Positions 55,271 through 64,000 of a stretch of DNA of 64,000 bases are shown here, in pieces. Within the stretch, counting starts at the first letter, position 1. The number at the start of each line of letters is the position of its first letter. Under the pieces are notes generated by a model that was not told where the DNA came from, did not search any database, and worked only from the letters and a program-made list of their open reading frames with translations. The DNA comes from Bacteroidales bacterium. Its GTDB lineage: Bacteria > Bacteroidota > Bacteroidia > Bacteroidales > VadinHA17. A program made the translations under genes and the position numbers. The stretch lies in the NCBI GenBank assembly GCA_017999895.1, contig JAGNKY010000011.1, forward strand, positions 19,420 through 83,419, read 5' to 3'.

Positions 55271-56586
55271 GATTAAAAGTAAAACTTGCCCTTTTTAACC
55301 TCTTCTCCAAACTGGCGGTGACTGCTATATTTATCATTTTTATGCCATATCTGATTGGCAGAATAAATCTCAGACAAATTGATAATGATCTGATTAAGAA
55401 AAGAGAAGAGGTTATTTCAATAATTTCTGAAATAGGCATCGAACCTTTCATCGAGGCTGATTCAACTGATACGTTCGGAAATTACAATATACTTAAAGAA
55501 GAATTTATAAGCATTGAACCGAATTTAACCGGTGATGAAATTAATCAGATTGATGTATCAAAAAGATTGATTGATGATGATATTATCGAATATAGAGTCT
55601 TAAGCTACTCTCTCGTGATTAACGGAAAATCATATATTCTCGAGGTAGGAAAAAGTCTGGAAAGTATTTCTCAAACAAATAAAAACATAAGGAACGTTAT
55701 GCTGATATTTCTTTTTTTCATTATTACCGTCACTTTTCTCACCGACTTTCAATATACCAGAAGATTATTGCGCCCTCTTGATTTTATTATAAACAAGATT
55801 AAGACTATAGCCACTCCTTCAACATACGACAGGACGAAAATAAAAACCTCCACAACTGATTTTGTAAGGCTCGATGAAACATTGACCGAACTTATGGATC
55901 GTATCGAAAAACTTTTTGCCAAAGAAAAAGAAATTGCCGTAAATATTTCACATGAATTAATGACACCTCTCTCTGTGCTCAGAAGCAAGCTTGAAAATAT
56001 TATGTTAACAGAAAATCTTGAACCTGAAATTGAAGTTAAAATAGAAGAATGCCTTAAAACACTCTATAGACTTCAAAGTCTTATTAATTCGCTTCTTCTT
56101 ATTGAAAGGATAGAAAGCCGGCAATATCTTCGTAATGATACATTTCAGTTAAGAGATGTTCTTCATGAAATAATCGAAGAACTATCTCCAATAGCAACGG
56201 ATGCCGGAATAAATATTAATCACCAGCTCCCTGAGCCACTTGAAATACATAATGCAAACAGGTCGCTTATATTCTCAATGTTTTACAATGTAATTAACAA
56301 TGCCATAAAAAATACCGGAAAAGGAGGAGTTATTAATGTAGAAAGTATTCCAGACAAGAATACTTTTACTGTTTGTATTTCCGATACCGGCAAGGGAATG
56401 ACGGAAGAGCAAATGAAAAATCTTTTCACACGCTTCAAAAACGGAACAAAAAACAGAGACAATAGTACAGGCATTGGTCTTGCAATAACAAAAACCATAG
56501 CCGATTTTCATGATATTTTAATAAGAGTTGAATCACAGCCCGGTAAAGGCACAAAATTTTATTTTATTTTCTCCAAAAATTCATAA
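55264..56586 (+). CDS. Membrane sensor histidine kinase
   Basis: 440 residues. Two membrane helices (about 12-30 and 143-160) bracket a periplasmic sensor of about 110 residues. A HAMP-like segment follows, then the dimerisation helix with the phospho-His in INISHELMTPLSVLRSKLEN, and the ATPase domain (NVINNAIKNTGKGGVIN, ISDTGKGMTEEQM, STGIGLAITKTI). It should phosphorylate the regulator encoded just upstream. Confidence 0.95.
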   Translation: MLRLKVKLALFNLFSKLAVTAIFIIFMPYLIGRINLRQIDNDLIKKREEVISIISEIGIEPFIEADSTDTFGNYNILKEEFISIEPNLTGDEINQIDVSKRLIDDDIIEYRVLSYSLVINGKSYILEVGKSLESISQTNKNIRNVMLIFLFFIITVTFLTDFQYTRRLLRPLDFIINKIKTIATPSTYDRTKIKTSTTDFVRLDETLTELMDRIEKLFAKEKEIAVNISHELMTPLSVLRSKLENIMLTENLEPEIEVKIEECLKTLYRLQSLINSLLLIERIESRQYLRNDTFQLRDVLHEIIEELSPIATDAGININHQLPEPLEIHNANRSLIFSMFYNVINNAIKNTGKGGVINVESIPDKNTFTVCISDTGKGMTEEQMKNLFTRFKNGTKNRDNSTGIGLAITKTIADFHDILIRVESQPGKGTKFYFIFSKNS

Positions 56587-56614
56587 TTTCTTCATCTTCA
56601 TCTTCTTAGTTTTA
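56580..56614 (+). promoter_or_regulatory. Putative response-regulator box and promoter, copy 2
   Basis: TTCATAATTTCTTCAT (56580-56595), 15 of 16 bases identical to copy 1 at 53200, then a -7-like TAGTTTTA at 56607-56614. The box to -7 spacing is 11 nt here and 10 nt in copy 1. It overlaps the stop codon of the kinase gene and lies 55 nt before the next start. Confidence 0.55.
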
Positions 56615-56650
56615 CACCATGATAAATTTTAAAACTTAAAATAGAAAGCT

Positions 56651-57112
56651 ATGAAAAAGTTATTATTTCTTACAGGGATTGCACTTATGATAAGTGCAGC
56701 ATTGATGGCACAAGCCGGAACAGGCACACAGTCTGAAAACAAAAATCAGGCTCAGACTCAGGTTCAGAACCAGACTCAGGTTAATAACCAGCCACAGGTT
56801 CAGACACAACAAAGGGAAAGATTACAGGATCAGACTGGTAACCAGGACCGGACCAGAAGAAGAGATCGTATTCAGGACCCCTCAACACATGGTCAGACAG
56901 TAAGCCAGACTGCAAAAACAACAGAATCAGGGCCCGGTAAGGGAGAAATTGTAAGCGAACAGGCCAGAAACCAGGGAGAAGCACAACAGCTTCAAAATCA
57001 AAATAAAACTTCTGTCAAAAATCAAAAAGGGGCTGCAAATAAAAATGCAAAAGGCAATACAAACCGTAATACAATGAAAGTACAAAAAAGTACAGGTTCA
57101 GGACGAAAATAG
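56651..57112 (+). CDS. Small secreted Gln/Asn/Arg-rich low-complexity protein
   Basis: 153 residues. After a signal peptide (LLFLTGIALMISAALMA) the sequence is dominated by Gln-Asn-Thr repeats (QAQTQVQNQTQVNNQPQVQ), then Arg/Asp (DRTRRRDRIQD), ending in Lys/Asn/Gly. No domain is recognised. Biased composition fits an unstructured or metal/ligand-binding envelope protein. It shares an upstream box with the protein at 53275. Confidence 0.65.
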   Translation: MKKLLFLTGIALMISAALMAQAGTGTQSENKNQAQTQVQNQTQVNNQPQVQTQQRERLQDQTGNQDRTRRRDRIQDPSTHGQTVSQTAKTTESGPGKGEIVSEQARNQGEAQQLQNQNKTSVKNQKGAANKNAKGNTNRNTMKVQKSTGSGRK

Positions 57113-57141
57113 AAATTAATTATTTTTATAAATAAATTAAA

Positions 57142-57172
57142 AAATACCCTGGTCATTCAGGGTATTTTTGTT
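57142..57172 (+). terminator. Rho-independent terminator
   Basis: AAATACCCTG/CAGGGTATTT stem with a 6-nt loop and TTTTTGTTT tail, 30 bp after the low-complexity gene. Confidence 0.85.
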
Positions 57173-57330
57173 TGATATTTATCATCTAGTTAATCTATAC
57201 CGGTTAAAAATATTTAATGATTAAAGGTTGGAGCGATTTTTATTTAGTTTTTTTAACATTACTTTTAATAAATATTCCGGATTATAATAATAATTTTAAA
57301 AAATTTAAGAAACTCTAAAAACTTCTAACT

Positions 57331-58881
57331 ATGAAAAAGAAAAATACAGAAAAAAAAGATCTCAAGTCGGGCAGAATAACAAGGCGGACTTTTCTTGGCA
57401 CAACAGCCGCTGCCGCTGCCGGATTTACAATAATCCCGCGTCATGTACTTGGAGGTAAAGGTTATACAGCTCCGAGTGATATTGTAAATGTTGCTGGAAT
57501 TGGGGTAGGAAGTCAGGGCGGCGGAGACATCCAGCAGCTTTGCACGCCTGATGTTCCCATAGTAAGGCCTCAGAGAAACTCTAATGGAACTCCACTTACT
57601 AAGGAGCAGATTGCTGCTGCCGAAGCAAGAAGAGCTGAAATGATGAAAAAAATGAAGGCTGAAGGCGGCCGTCCCGGAGGATTTGATCCAAATGCACCGG
57701 TGCAGACAGGGGCTGCAGGAAGCAAAGTTATCAAACTGGCAAATATTTATGCCTTATGTGATGTAGATTCGGAATATGCAGGCTATATCTTCAAAGGATA
57801 TCCAAAAGCGAAAATTTATTCCGACTGGCGTGAAATGCTTGAAAAGGAAAAATCAATAGACGCTGTGCTCATAGGTACTCCCGACCATAACCACGCTCCC
57901 ATTGCCGCCGCATTTATGCGTGAAAAGAAACATGTATATATTGAAAAACCGATGGCAAAAACAATATTCGAATGCCGCAAATTAGCTGAACTGGCCAAAG
58001 AAACAGGTGTTGTTACGCAGATGGGTAACCAGGGTCATGCTACTGAAGGCACCCGAAGAACTGTTGAGCTGATTCAGTCGGGAGTGATAGGAAACGTAAA
58101 AGAAGTATGGCTTTCGACAAATCGTCCTCTGGGCTTCTGGCCTCAGGGTGATATACAAAGGCCTGCCGGAATGACTCCTCCCAAAAACCTAAATTATGAT
58201 GTGTGGCTTGGACCAGCACCCTACAAACCTTATCATCCCGATACGCTTCATTTTTACTGGAGAGGCCTCTGGGATTACGGTACAGGTGCTATGGGAGATA
58301 TGGGAGCACATATCTTCGATGCACCTATCTGGGCACTGAATCTTGGCATGCCGACAAAAATTCAAGTCCAGGCAACAAGTTCGCCATATAATGATGAGTA
58401 TCTGCCTCTTTGTGAACTTGTAACTTATGAATTCCCGGCACGCGGAAATATGCCTCCGGTTAAAGTTTACTGGTGTGACGGAGGTCTGAGACCACCACGG
58501 CCTAAAGAACTCGAACCTGGCCGACCGATGAGAGACGCAACCTATTATGGTGAGAAAGGTATTATCACTCATGGAAGCCACGGTGCTATGCCCGAATTTA
58601 TACCGGCTAACCCCGACTTCAAAGGACCGGATCCCTGGCTGCCAAGAACAGGAAATATATTCGAGGACTGGATTGACGCTATTAAAAACGGTAAAAAATC
58701 ATGTAATGACTTTTCAATTTCAGCCAAAGTGACAGAACTCATGCTGCTGACAAATATTGCAGTAAAACATCAAAGAGATAATGTAATCCTTGATTACGAT
58801 GCCGCAAATATGAAAATAACCAACCTGCCTGCTGCAAATAACTTATTCCATTACGAATATCGCAGTGGCTGGAAACTCTGA
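57331..58881 (+). CDS. Gfo/Idh/MocA-family oxidoreductase with Tat leader and charged insert
   Basis: 516 residues. The Tat leader is RITRRTFLGTTAAAAAGFTI. The Rossmann start is VAGIGVGSQGG, then an insert of roughly 55 residues, Arg/Glu/Gly-rich (TPLTKEQIAAAEARRAEMMK, GGRPGGFDPNAPVQ), separates the first strands; most family members lack it. IGTPDHNHAPIAAAFMREKK and VYIEKPMAK give the cofactor motif. The C-terminal domain has the usual DMGAHIFDAP. It is likely a periplasmic NAD(P)-bound sugar oxidoreductase. Confidence 0.87.
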   Translation: MKKKNTEKKDLKSGRITRRTFLGTTAAAAAGFTIIPRHVLGGKGYTAPSDIVNVAGIGVGSQGGGDIQQLCTPDVPIVRPQRNSNGTPLTKEQIAAAEARRAEMMKKMKAEGGRPGGFDPNAPVQTGAAGSKVIKLANIYALCDVDSEYAGYIFKGYPKAKIYSDWREMLEKEKSIDAVLIGTPDHNHAPIAAAFMREKKHVYIEKPMAKTIFECRKLAELAKETGVVTQMGNQGHATEGTRRTVELIQSGVIGNVKEVWLSTNRPLGFWPQGDIQRPAGMTPPKNLNYDVWLGPAPYKPYHPDTLHFYWRGLWDYGTGAMGDMGAHIFDAPIWALNLGMPTKIQVQATSSPYNDEYLPLCELVTYEFPARGNMPPVKVYWCDGGLRPPRPKELEPGRPMRDATYYGEKGIITHGSHGAMPEFIPANPDFKGPDPWLPRTGNIFEDWIDAIKNGKKSCNDFSISAKVTELMLLTNIAVKHQRDNVILDYDAANMKITNLPAANNLFHYEYRSGWKL

Positions 58882-58972
58882 TAGTGATAAAACATATTGG
58901 GAAACAGGGGAAAATGTAAATTTTACACTTATAAAAGTTTCATTTGTTCTTAACACCAGGGATTTAAATTTA

Positions 58973-60169
58973 TTATTTCACGACCTCTATTTCTTTCTTC
59001 TCTCTGAAGAAGAATATGAAACATATCAGTACTGCAGTGGCAATATATGCTGGAACAAGCCATATATTCGACCACTGGTAAACTGAATCCGTGGAATAAT
59101 ATGTTGTGATGAAACCTGAGAACCATGTTCCTATAAACATGCCGAGGCCATAAGTGACAAATGTGAAAAGTCCCTGTGCGGCATTTTTGATCCTTTCGTT
59201 CGATTTTTTCTCAGTGTACATATAACCTGTTACAAAGAAAAAGTCATAACAAACACCGTGAAGTATTATTCCTGTATAAAGCATCCACAGATTCGAACCT
59301 GTATTACCAAAAGCAAAACATAAATATCGTAGTAACCAGGCTGCCATACCTATCAGGAGCATATTCTTCACTCCTATTCTGTTGAAAAGGAAAGGAATTG
59401 CGAGGATGAAAAGAGCCTCGGAAATCTGGCCTAAAACCATTTTTCCGGCAGCATTTGTCATTCCAGCCTGATTCAGATACAGATTGGCAAATCCAAAATA
59501 AAATGATAATGGTATACAAACGAATATAGCCGAAATAAAGAATATCAAATATGATTTGTCCTTAAACAAAATAAATGCATCTATGCCCAATAAGGATTTT
59601 GCAGATGAAGGAGTTGTTGCGAGAGGAGGAGTATTAGGAAGGAAGAAACTATATATTCCAAGCGCTATTGATACTATTGCTGCCATTATAAAAGTACCGG
59701 GTGTTTCTTCTATACCGAGAAAGGATATCATTAAACCCGATATAATCCATCCGATTGTTCCGAATACTCTTATAACCGGAAATTGTTTACCAGGATCAAT
59801 CATTTGTCTGAAAGCCACACTGTTCGAAAGAGCTATCGTAGGCATATAGGCTAGTGAGTATAATAGTATTACCCAGTAAAATGGTGTATTGGAAGTCATT
59901 CTGGAGGCTATGAACAAAAGTACGCCACCGATAATATGAAGGATACCCATTATCTTCTGAGCAGCAAAATATCGGTCGGCAATCATACCAACAAAAAAAG
60001 GCGAAATCATAGTTGCTATTGCAAGAGCATTATAAGCAGCTCCTATCTGTATCCCGGTTGCACCTAAATTTTTCGTCATAAAGGTACTCATGGTAACATA
60101 CCATGCGCCCCAGACAAAATACTGAAGAAACATCATGAGGCTCAGTACAATACTGTTTTTAAGTTTCAT
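58973..60169 (-). CDS. Nucleoside/sugar MFS transporter (NupG-like)
   Basis: 398 residues, about 12 membrane helices. FLQYFVWGAWYVTMSTFMTKN, FVGMIADRYFAAQKIMG and YSLAYMPTIALSNSVAFRQM match the NHS (nucleoside:H+ symporter) family. In Bacteroidota this branch is often next to Gfo/Idh/MocA genes, as here, so a sugar derivative is as likely as a nucleoside. It stands alone on the minus strand. Confidence 0.8.
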   Translation of the reverse strand: MKLKNSIVLSLMMFLQYFVWGAWYVTMSTFMTKNLGATGIQIGAAYNALAIATMISPFFVGMIADRYFAAQKIMGILHIIGGVLLFIASRMTSNTPFYWVILLYSLAYMPTIALSNSVAFRQMIDPGKQFPVIRVFGTIGWIISGLMISFLGIEETPGTFIMAAIVSIALGIYSFFLPNTPPLATTPSSAKSLLGIDAFILFKDKSYLIFFISAIFVCIPLSFYFGFANLYLNQAGMTNAAGKMVLGQISEALFILAIPFLFNRIGVKNMLLIGMAAWLLRYLCFAFGNTGSNLWMLYTGIILHGVCYDFFFVTGYMYTEKKSNERIKNAAQGLFTFVTYGLGMFIGTWFSGFITTYYSTDSVYQWSNIWLVPAYIATAVLICFIFFFREKKEIEVVK

Positions 60170-60351
60170 AAGCTTTATTTTTATTGGTTCTCAGAAAAGT
60201 CATAAATATTAATCCATAGATAATTTATTAATTTGAAATTTGCAATAAACATTGCCAAAAAAATTATTTACCTCAGTTAATCATATCATTAAATCGAATC
60301 CAAAGAGAAAATTCGTATTAGATTCTTTAATATTCGAGATTAAATTATCAA

Positions 60352-60359
60352 TATATTTG
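60352..60359 (+). promoter_or_regulatory. -7 element (TATATTTG) of the ceramidase-like gene
   Basis: TATATTTG fits TAnnTTTG. A transcript start about 7 nt later leaves the TTG at 60361 without a leader and supports the ATG at 60394 as the true start. Confidence 0.5.
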
Positions 60360-60393
60360 ATTGGCAAAAAGGAAAATTCTCAAACCATTATTT

Positions 60394-61950
60394 ATGAAAA
60401 AATTTTTAAATGTACTTGGAAAGCTACTTCTTGTAGCAATAATCGTTCTGATTATAAGCATATATTCCAACCTTAAGGACAGAAACAGACATTACAGGGC
60501 CGATATAAAAATTATAAGCAATGAGGAATTACCTCTCCATGCAGGATTTGCAGCCGTCAAAATTACACCCGATGTGCCTGACAGATGGACAGATGCCGAC
60601 AACGATGCTACTTATAACCCCAAAAAAGGTGACACTTTCTCCGATTTAAACGGCAATGGCAAGTTCGACCCTGTATGGATTGCCGGATTTCATAACTCAA
60701 GGGCAGCAAACGGAGTTCATGATGATCTATGGGCACGGACATTTGTAATTGACGACAGTAAAACACGACTGGCAATTGTAGTGCTTGATGCTATAGGATT
60801 TATGAATAATGAAGTAATAGATGTCAGAAAAAAACTTGGACCTGAAACCGGGATAAATTATTTAATAATCACATCGACTCATTCACATGAAGCTCCCGAC
60901 CTGCTGGGCCTCTGGGGAAAAACAAATTTCAGAAGCGGGGTTGATAAGAAATACGTTGAATTTGTAAAACAGCAGATTCTGGAATCAGTTAAAAATGCCG
61001 TTATGAATTTACGACAAGTGCGTTTTGAAGTCGCAGAAGACCCCGATGGAGCTGCACATTTAATTGCTGATACACGTTTACCTTATGTTTTCGATTCAGG
61101 TCTCCGAATTATCAGAGCAGTGGACATAGAAACAGGAAAAACAAACGGAACTCTTGTTTCATGGGGAAATCATCCTGAAACTTTATGGAGTAAAAATCTT
61201 ATGATTTCATCCGATTTCCCACATTACGTAAGGGAGTTTGTGGAAAACGGCATTTACAGGAACGACAGTCTGAAAGTCACAGGAACCGGAGGAATTTGTC
61301 TGTATGTCAATGGTGCAATCGGAGGACTGATGACCACTAATCCGGATATTACGGTCAGGGATCCTGTAACAGGAAATGAATTCAGTAATCCTTCATTCGA
61401 AAAGGCAGAAGCAGAAGGTAAACAGATCGCGATGCTTGTTTTGAAAGCAATGCAAAAACCGTCGGTTACTATTGAAAAAGCAGGTATTTCAATAATATCG
61501 AAGTCGGTTATACTGCCTGTTCACAATCGTCTTTTCAGACTGGCTGCTGCATTGGGAATTTTAGACAGAGGCACGACCGGATGGATGAAGATGCGTTCTG
61601 AGATTGCCGTATTCAATATCGGACCTTTATCGTTTGTTGGACTTCCGGGTGAAGTTTATCCGGAAATTGTCAATGGCGGAATTGAAGCGCCCGAAGGACA
61701 GGATTATAATATTAAACCTGTAGAATTGCCTCCGGTAAGGCAGATGATGCCGGGTCAAATCAGGTTTGTTTTCGGGCTTGCAAATGATGAAATAGGATAT
61801 ATTATTCCAAAAAGTCAATGGGATGTAAAGGAACCGTTTGCATACGGGAAAAATAAGCCTCAGTATGGAGAAACAAATTCACTTGGACCTGAGACCGCTC
61901 CGCTAATTCATTCAGCAGTAAAAGAGATGATTCAGGAACTGAATAATTAA
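60394..61950 (+). CDS. Neutral/alkaline ceramidase-like membrane-anchored protein
   Basis: 518 residues from the ATG at 60394. One N-terminal helix (VLGKLLLVAIIVLIISIYS) probably anchors or exports the protein. PLHAGFAAVKITPDVPDRW, TSTHSHEAPDLLGLWG and SWGNHPETLW resemble the neutral ceramidase N-terminal domain with its His ligands, though the protein is shorter than true neutral ceramidases (about 650-750 residues). Related proteins are common in glycan-related clusters, and the substrate is uncertain. Confidence 0.75.
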   Translation: MKKFLNVLGKLLLVAIIVLIISIYSNLKDRNRHYRADIKIISNEELPLHAGFAAVKITPDVPDRWTDADNDATYNPKKGDTFSDLNGNGKFDPVWIAGFHNSRAANGVHDDLWARTFVIDDSKTRLAIVVLDAIGFMNNEVIDVRKKLGPETGINYLIITSTHSHEAPDLLGLWGKTNFRSGVDKKYVEFVKQQILESVKNAVMNLRQVRFEVAEDPDGAAHLIADTRLPYVFDSGLRIIRAVDIETGKTNGTLVSWGNHPETLWSKNLMISSDFPHYVREFVENGIYRNDSLKVTGTGGICLYVNGAIGGLMTTNPDITVRDPVTGNEFSNPSFEKAEAEGKQIAMLVLKAMQKPSVTIEKAGISIISKSVILPVHNRLFRLAAALGILDRGTTGWMKMRSEIAVFNIGPLSFVGLPGEVYPEIVNGGIEAPEGQDYNIKPVELPPVRQMMPGQIRFVFGLANDEIGYIIPKSQWDVKEPFAYGKNKPQYGETNSLGPETAPLIHSAVKEMIQELNN

Positions 61951-62199
61951 GATTATGTGTTTTATTGCCTGCCTTTATGGCCTTACACAATGGATATAGT
62001 GAAACGCGTGAATGATTTCTGCCAGATAAAGATGATTTAATTCTTTGAAAGGTGTTTATAAATTTTAACTGGTGACGGAAGTTGAAAAAAGGATGATTAA
62101 CTATGCATCGGTGTGGAAGACAAATTATTCAAGAAACAAAATTTTTGTTTTTTAGCATAAATTCATTATATTTATAAGATAATAATGCCTTGTCTGCTT

Positions 62200-62994
62200 A
62201 TGCGTTTCAGTTTAAAACTTGAAGTAGAAAATGGTAATGTAGCATTGCCCCTCAACTACCAGTATGAGTTGTCGTCGTGGATCTTTCATACCATCCATAA
62301 TTCCGACAATGACTTTGCACGCTGGCTTCATGAAACCGGTTACTGTAACCGGAACAGAAAGTTCAAGCTTTTCACGTTTTCCCGGCTGAAACCCGAAAAA
62401 TACCGGATATCAGGAGACAGGATGATCATAGATTCCAGGAATACGGAATTGATTGTAAGTTTTTATGTATCGGAGGCGGTAGAGCATTTTATCGCCGGTG
62501 TTTTCAAAAATCAACATTTGAAACTGGGCGACAGGATAAGCTCGGCTGATTTCTATGTACGGCAAATTGAAAAACTTCCGGACATTTCATTTTCATCCTG
62601 CATGAAATTCCGGGCGATATCGCCTTTAATAGTAAGTCATAATACCGGAGTGGAAGAATATGCCCGGTATTTATCGCCTGAAGATGATGCATACCCCGAA
62701 CTCTTATACAATAATCTGATAAGCAAATATGTGGCGACGGCAGAATTTCACACTGAAGATTGCAACAAAGGTGCGGTATTATCAGAACAGGAATTTGGAT
62801 TTTCGCTTCTTGGGGGCATCAGGCAAAAGCTCATACGGATAAAAGCGGGGAAATCCGATGAAACTTTTCTGAAAGGTTTTGAATTTGAGTTCAAACTAAC
62901 TGCACCGGTTGAGCTGATGCGTATAGGTTATTACTCCGGCTTCGGCGAGAAAAACAGTTTGGGGTTCGGGTGCGTGGAGGTGGTGGAAACCTGA
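62200..62994 (+). CDS. cas6: CRISPR-associated endoribonuclease Cas6 (first copy)
   Basis: 264 residues if started at the Met of MRFSLKLEVENG (62200); the frame also has an ATG five codons upstream at 62185. The N-terminal ferredoxin-like pattern (LPLNYQYELSSWIFHTIHNS) and the C-terminal glycine-rich loop GYYSGFGEKNSLGFGCVEV are Cas6 hallmarks. Cas6 cuts pre-crRNA in the repeat. No interference cas genes follow; a 31-codon remnant does. Confidence 0.9.
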   Translation: MRFSLKLEVENGNVALPLNYQYELSSWIFHTIHNSDNDFARWLHETGYCNRNRKFKLFTFSRLKPEKYRISGDRMIIDSRNTELIVSFYVSEAVEHFIAGVFKNQHLKLGDRISSADFYVRQIEKLPDISFSSCMKFRAISPLIVSHNTGVEEYARYLSPEDDAYPELLYNNLISKYVATAEFHTEDCNKGAVLSEQEFGFSLLGGIRQKLIRIKAGKSDETFLKGFEFEFKLTAPVELMRIGYYSGFGEKNSLGFGCVEVVET

Positions 62995-63013
62995 CAGGTT
63001 TTGGAACGATTAA

Positions 63014-63121
<108 letters not shown>

Positions 63122-63155
63122 TTAATTTTAATTGAATTAATACAAACATAGATAA

Positions 63156-63812
63156 ATGAGGATATATCTTAAAGTTCATACAGAAAATCAAATTATTCCT
63201 TTTGATCATCAATCTTTACTGGTCGGTGTGATTCATAAATGGTTAGGATGGAACAATGAACACGGTAAAATATCACTATATAGTTTTTCTAGATTAGAAG
63301 GTGCTAAAATGGTTCAAGGGGGGCTCAAATTTGAGAAAGGAACTTCATTCTTTGTTAGCTCTTATGAAGTAGATTTAATAAAAAAAATGATTGGCAGAAT
63401 CCGGTCAGATCCTACTATGTTTCATGGCATGGAGGTATCAGAAATAATACTTCAGGAAAATCCTGATTTATCAAATCGGGAAATGTTCTATGTCGCAAGT
63501 CCAATTCTTATAAAAAGAAGAACGGGAGAAAAAATAGATCATATAATTTTTAATGATCCACGTGCGAGTAATTGCCTTAAAGAAACGCTTAAAACCAAAA
63601 TGAGTAAAGTTGGAATGACTGATGAATCCTTGGAAATACGGTTCGATAAGTCATCTGCAAATGCGAAAACAAAAATGATTACTTATAACGGTATTGAAAA
63701 TAGAGCCAACTGGTGTCCGGTGATTATTAAAGGTAAGCCTGAAACTAAACTTTTTGCATGGAATGTGGGTTTAGGAAATTCTACGGGAATAGGCTTTGGT
63801 GCTATTAAATGA
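63156..63812 (+). CDS. cas6: CRISPR-associated endoribonuclease Cas6 (second copy, divergent)
   Basis: 218 residues. The order FDHQSLLVGVIHKWLGWNN, ISLYSFSRLEGAKM, MFYVASPILIKRR and the final glycine-rich loop WNVGLGNSTGIGFGAIK follow the Cas6 layout, but it shares little with the copy at 62200. It starts 162 bp after that gene ends and its downstream region is also empty of effectors, so its partner array or effector lies outside the window or is gone. Confidence 0.85.
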   Translation: MRIYLKVHTENQIIPFDHQSLLVGVIHKWLGWNNEHGKISLYSFSRLEGAKMVQGGLKFEKGTSFFVSSYEVDLIKKMIGRIRSDPTMFHGMEVSEIILQENPDLSNREMFYVASPILIKRRTGEKIDHIIFNDPRASNCLKETLKTKMSKVGMTDESLEIRFDKSSANAKTKMITYNGIENRANWCPVIIKGKPETKLFAWNVGLGNSTGIGFGAIK

Positions 63813-63833
63813 ATAGACTTAAAAATTTTTGTT

Positions 63834-63878
63834 ATGCTATACGTAGTAAAATATTCTGGTCCATTCGGTTTTATGTAA
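63834..63878 (+). pseudogene. 14-codon ORF remnant after the second cas6
   Basis: MLYVVKYSGPFGFM then TAA, starting 21 nt after the second cas6. The strong codon-like start and its place after cas6 suggest the truncated start of a following cas gene, but no family could be assigned and it may be chance. Confidence 0.3.
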
Positions 63879-64000
63879 ATTTCAGTTCAATTATATACCA
63901 CTATTTCAGTTAAAGAGTAACACACTTTACAAATTTATTTAAAAAAGTTTATAATTGTTTTAGTTTTGTGAAAGAAGTAGGCCTCCTTTTTTCCCAAAAC

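Noticed and set aside
61951..62184. CRISPR array or leader before the first cas6
   Set aside because: No direct repeats of 20-40 bp and no regular spacing are present; only an AT-rich stretch with a short inverted repeat.

Overview
The window is a chromosomal segment of a member of the Bacteroidota, probably an anaerobic Bacteroidales-like lineage. Evidence: several promoters fit the Bacteroidota pattern TTTG-N19/20-TAnnTTTG, few genes have Shine-Dalgarno sites, and typical families are present (DUF4831 lipoprotein, DUF6807/PmoA-like, DUF1080, ZapA next to a 6S-like RNA and RNase Y, Tat-exported Gfo/Idh/MocA proteins). No SusC/SusD pair, rRNA gene, insertion sequence or CRISPR array was seen. 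The genus cannot be named from this window.

Layout. 1-9559 (minus strand) is a surface-polysaccharide cluster: a GT2 glycosyltransferase cut by the window edge, a polysaccharide-deacetylase-like lipoprotein, a membrane NDP-sugar 4,6-dehydratase, GDP-L-fucose synthesis (gmd, fcl), and UDP-HexNAc 4- and 2-epimerases, with two copies of a hairpin-rich intergenic repeat. 9635-12064 is an rny / 6S-like RNA / zapA / coiled-coil block. 12184-21507 holds housekeeping genes: M23 peptidase, sugar nucleotidyltransferase, rplS, AsmA-like protein, tRNA-Arg, MFS, KdsD-like isomerase, HAD phosphatase. 21749-25596 is a sugar-uptake and kinase group (GluP/NagP-like MFS, NahK-like kinase, transglutaminase-like protein, GmhA-like isomerase). 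25786-29518 encodes a three-subunit biotin-dependent acyl-CoA carboxylase. 29569-37816 contains peptidase D, PiT with its DUF47 partner, MFS, thioredoxin-like, DUF4831 and Nnr genes.

The most unusual region is 40694-47491, a tightly coupled minus-strand operon. It encodes a corrinoid protein, a methyl-THF:corrinoid methyltransferase, a MetV-MetF fusion and a stand-alone corrinoid reactivation domain. These correspond to three of the four modules of cobalamin-dependent methionine synthase plus the methylene-THF reductase; the homocysteine module is missing. The last gene, joined by an ATGA overlap, is a secreted GH3 glycosidase carrying an extra N-terminal mutarotase-like domain. Around it lie glycan genes: Tat-Gfo/Idh/MocA plus DUF6807 upstream in coordinate, and PagL-like, DUF1080 and GH29 fucosidase genes beyond.

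50922-53157 is an ABM / Fe-ADH / Mut7-C operon. 53275-57112 is a two-component system flanked by two small secreted low-complexity proteins whose upstream regions share a near-identical 16-bp direct-repeat box, probably the regulator binding site. 57331-61950 has a second Tat-Gfo/Idh/MocA protein, a NupG-like MFS and a ceramidase-like protein. The right edge (62200-63878) is an apparently decayed CRISPR-Cas locus: two different cas6 genes separated by a 31-codon remnant resembling the start of a cas8b-type gene, with no effector genes and no array in view.
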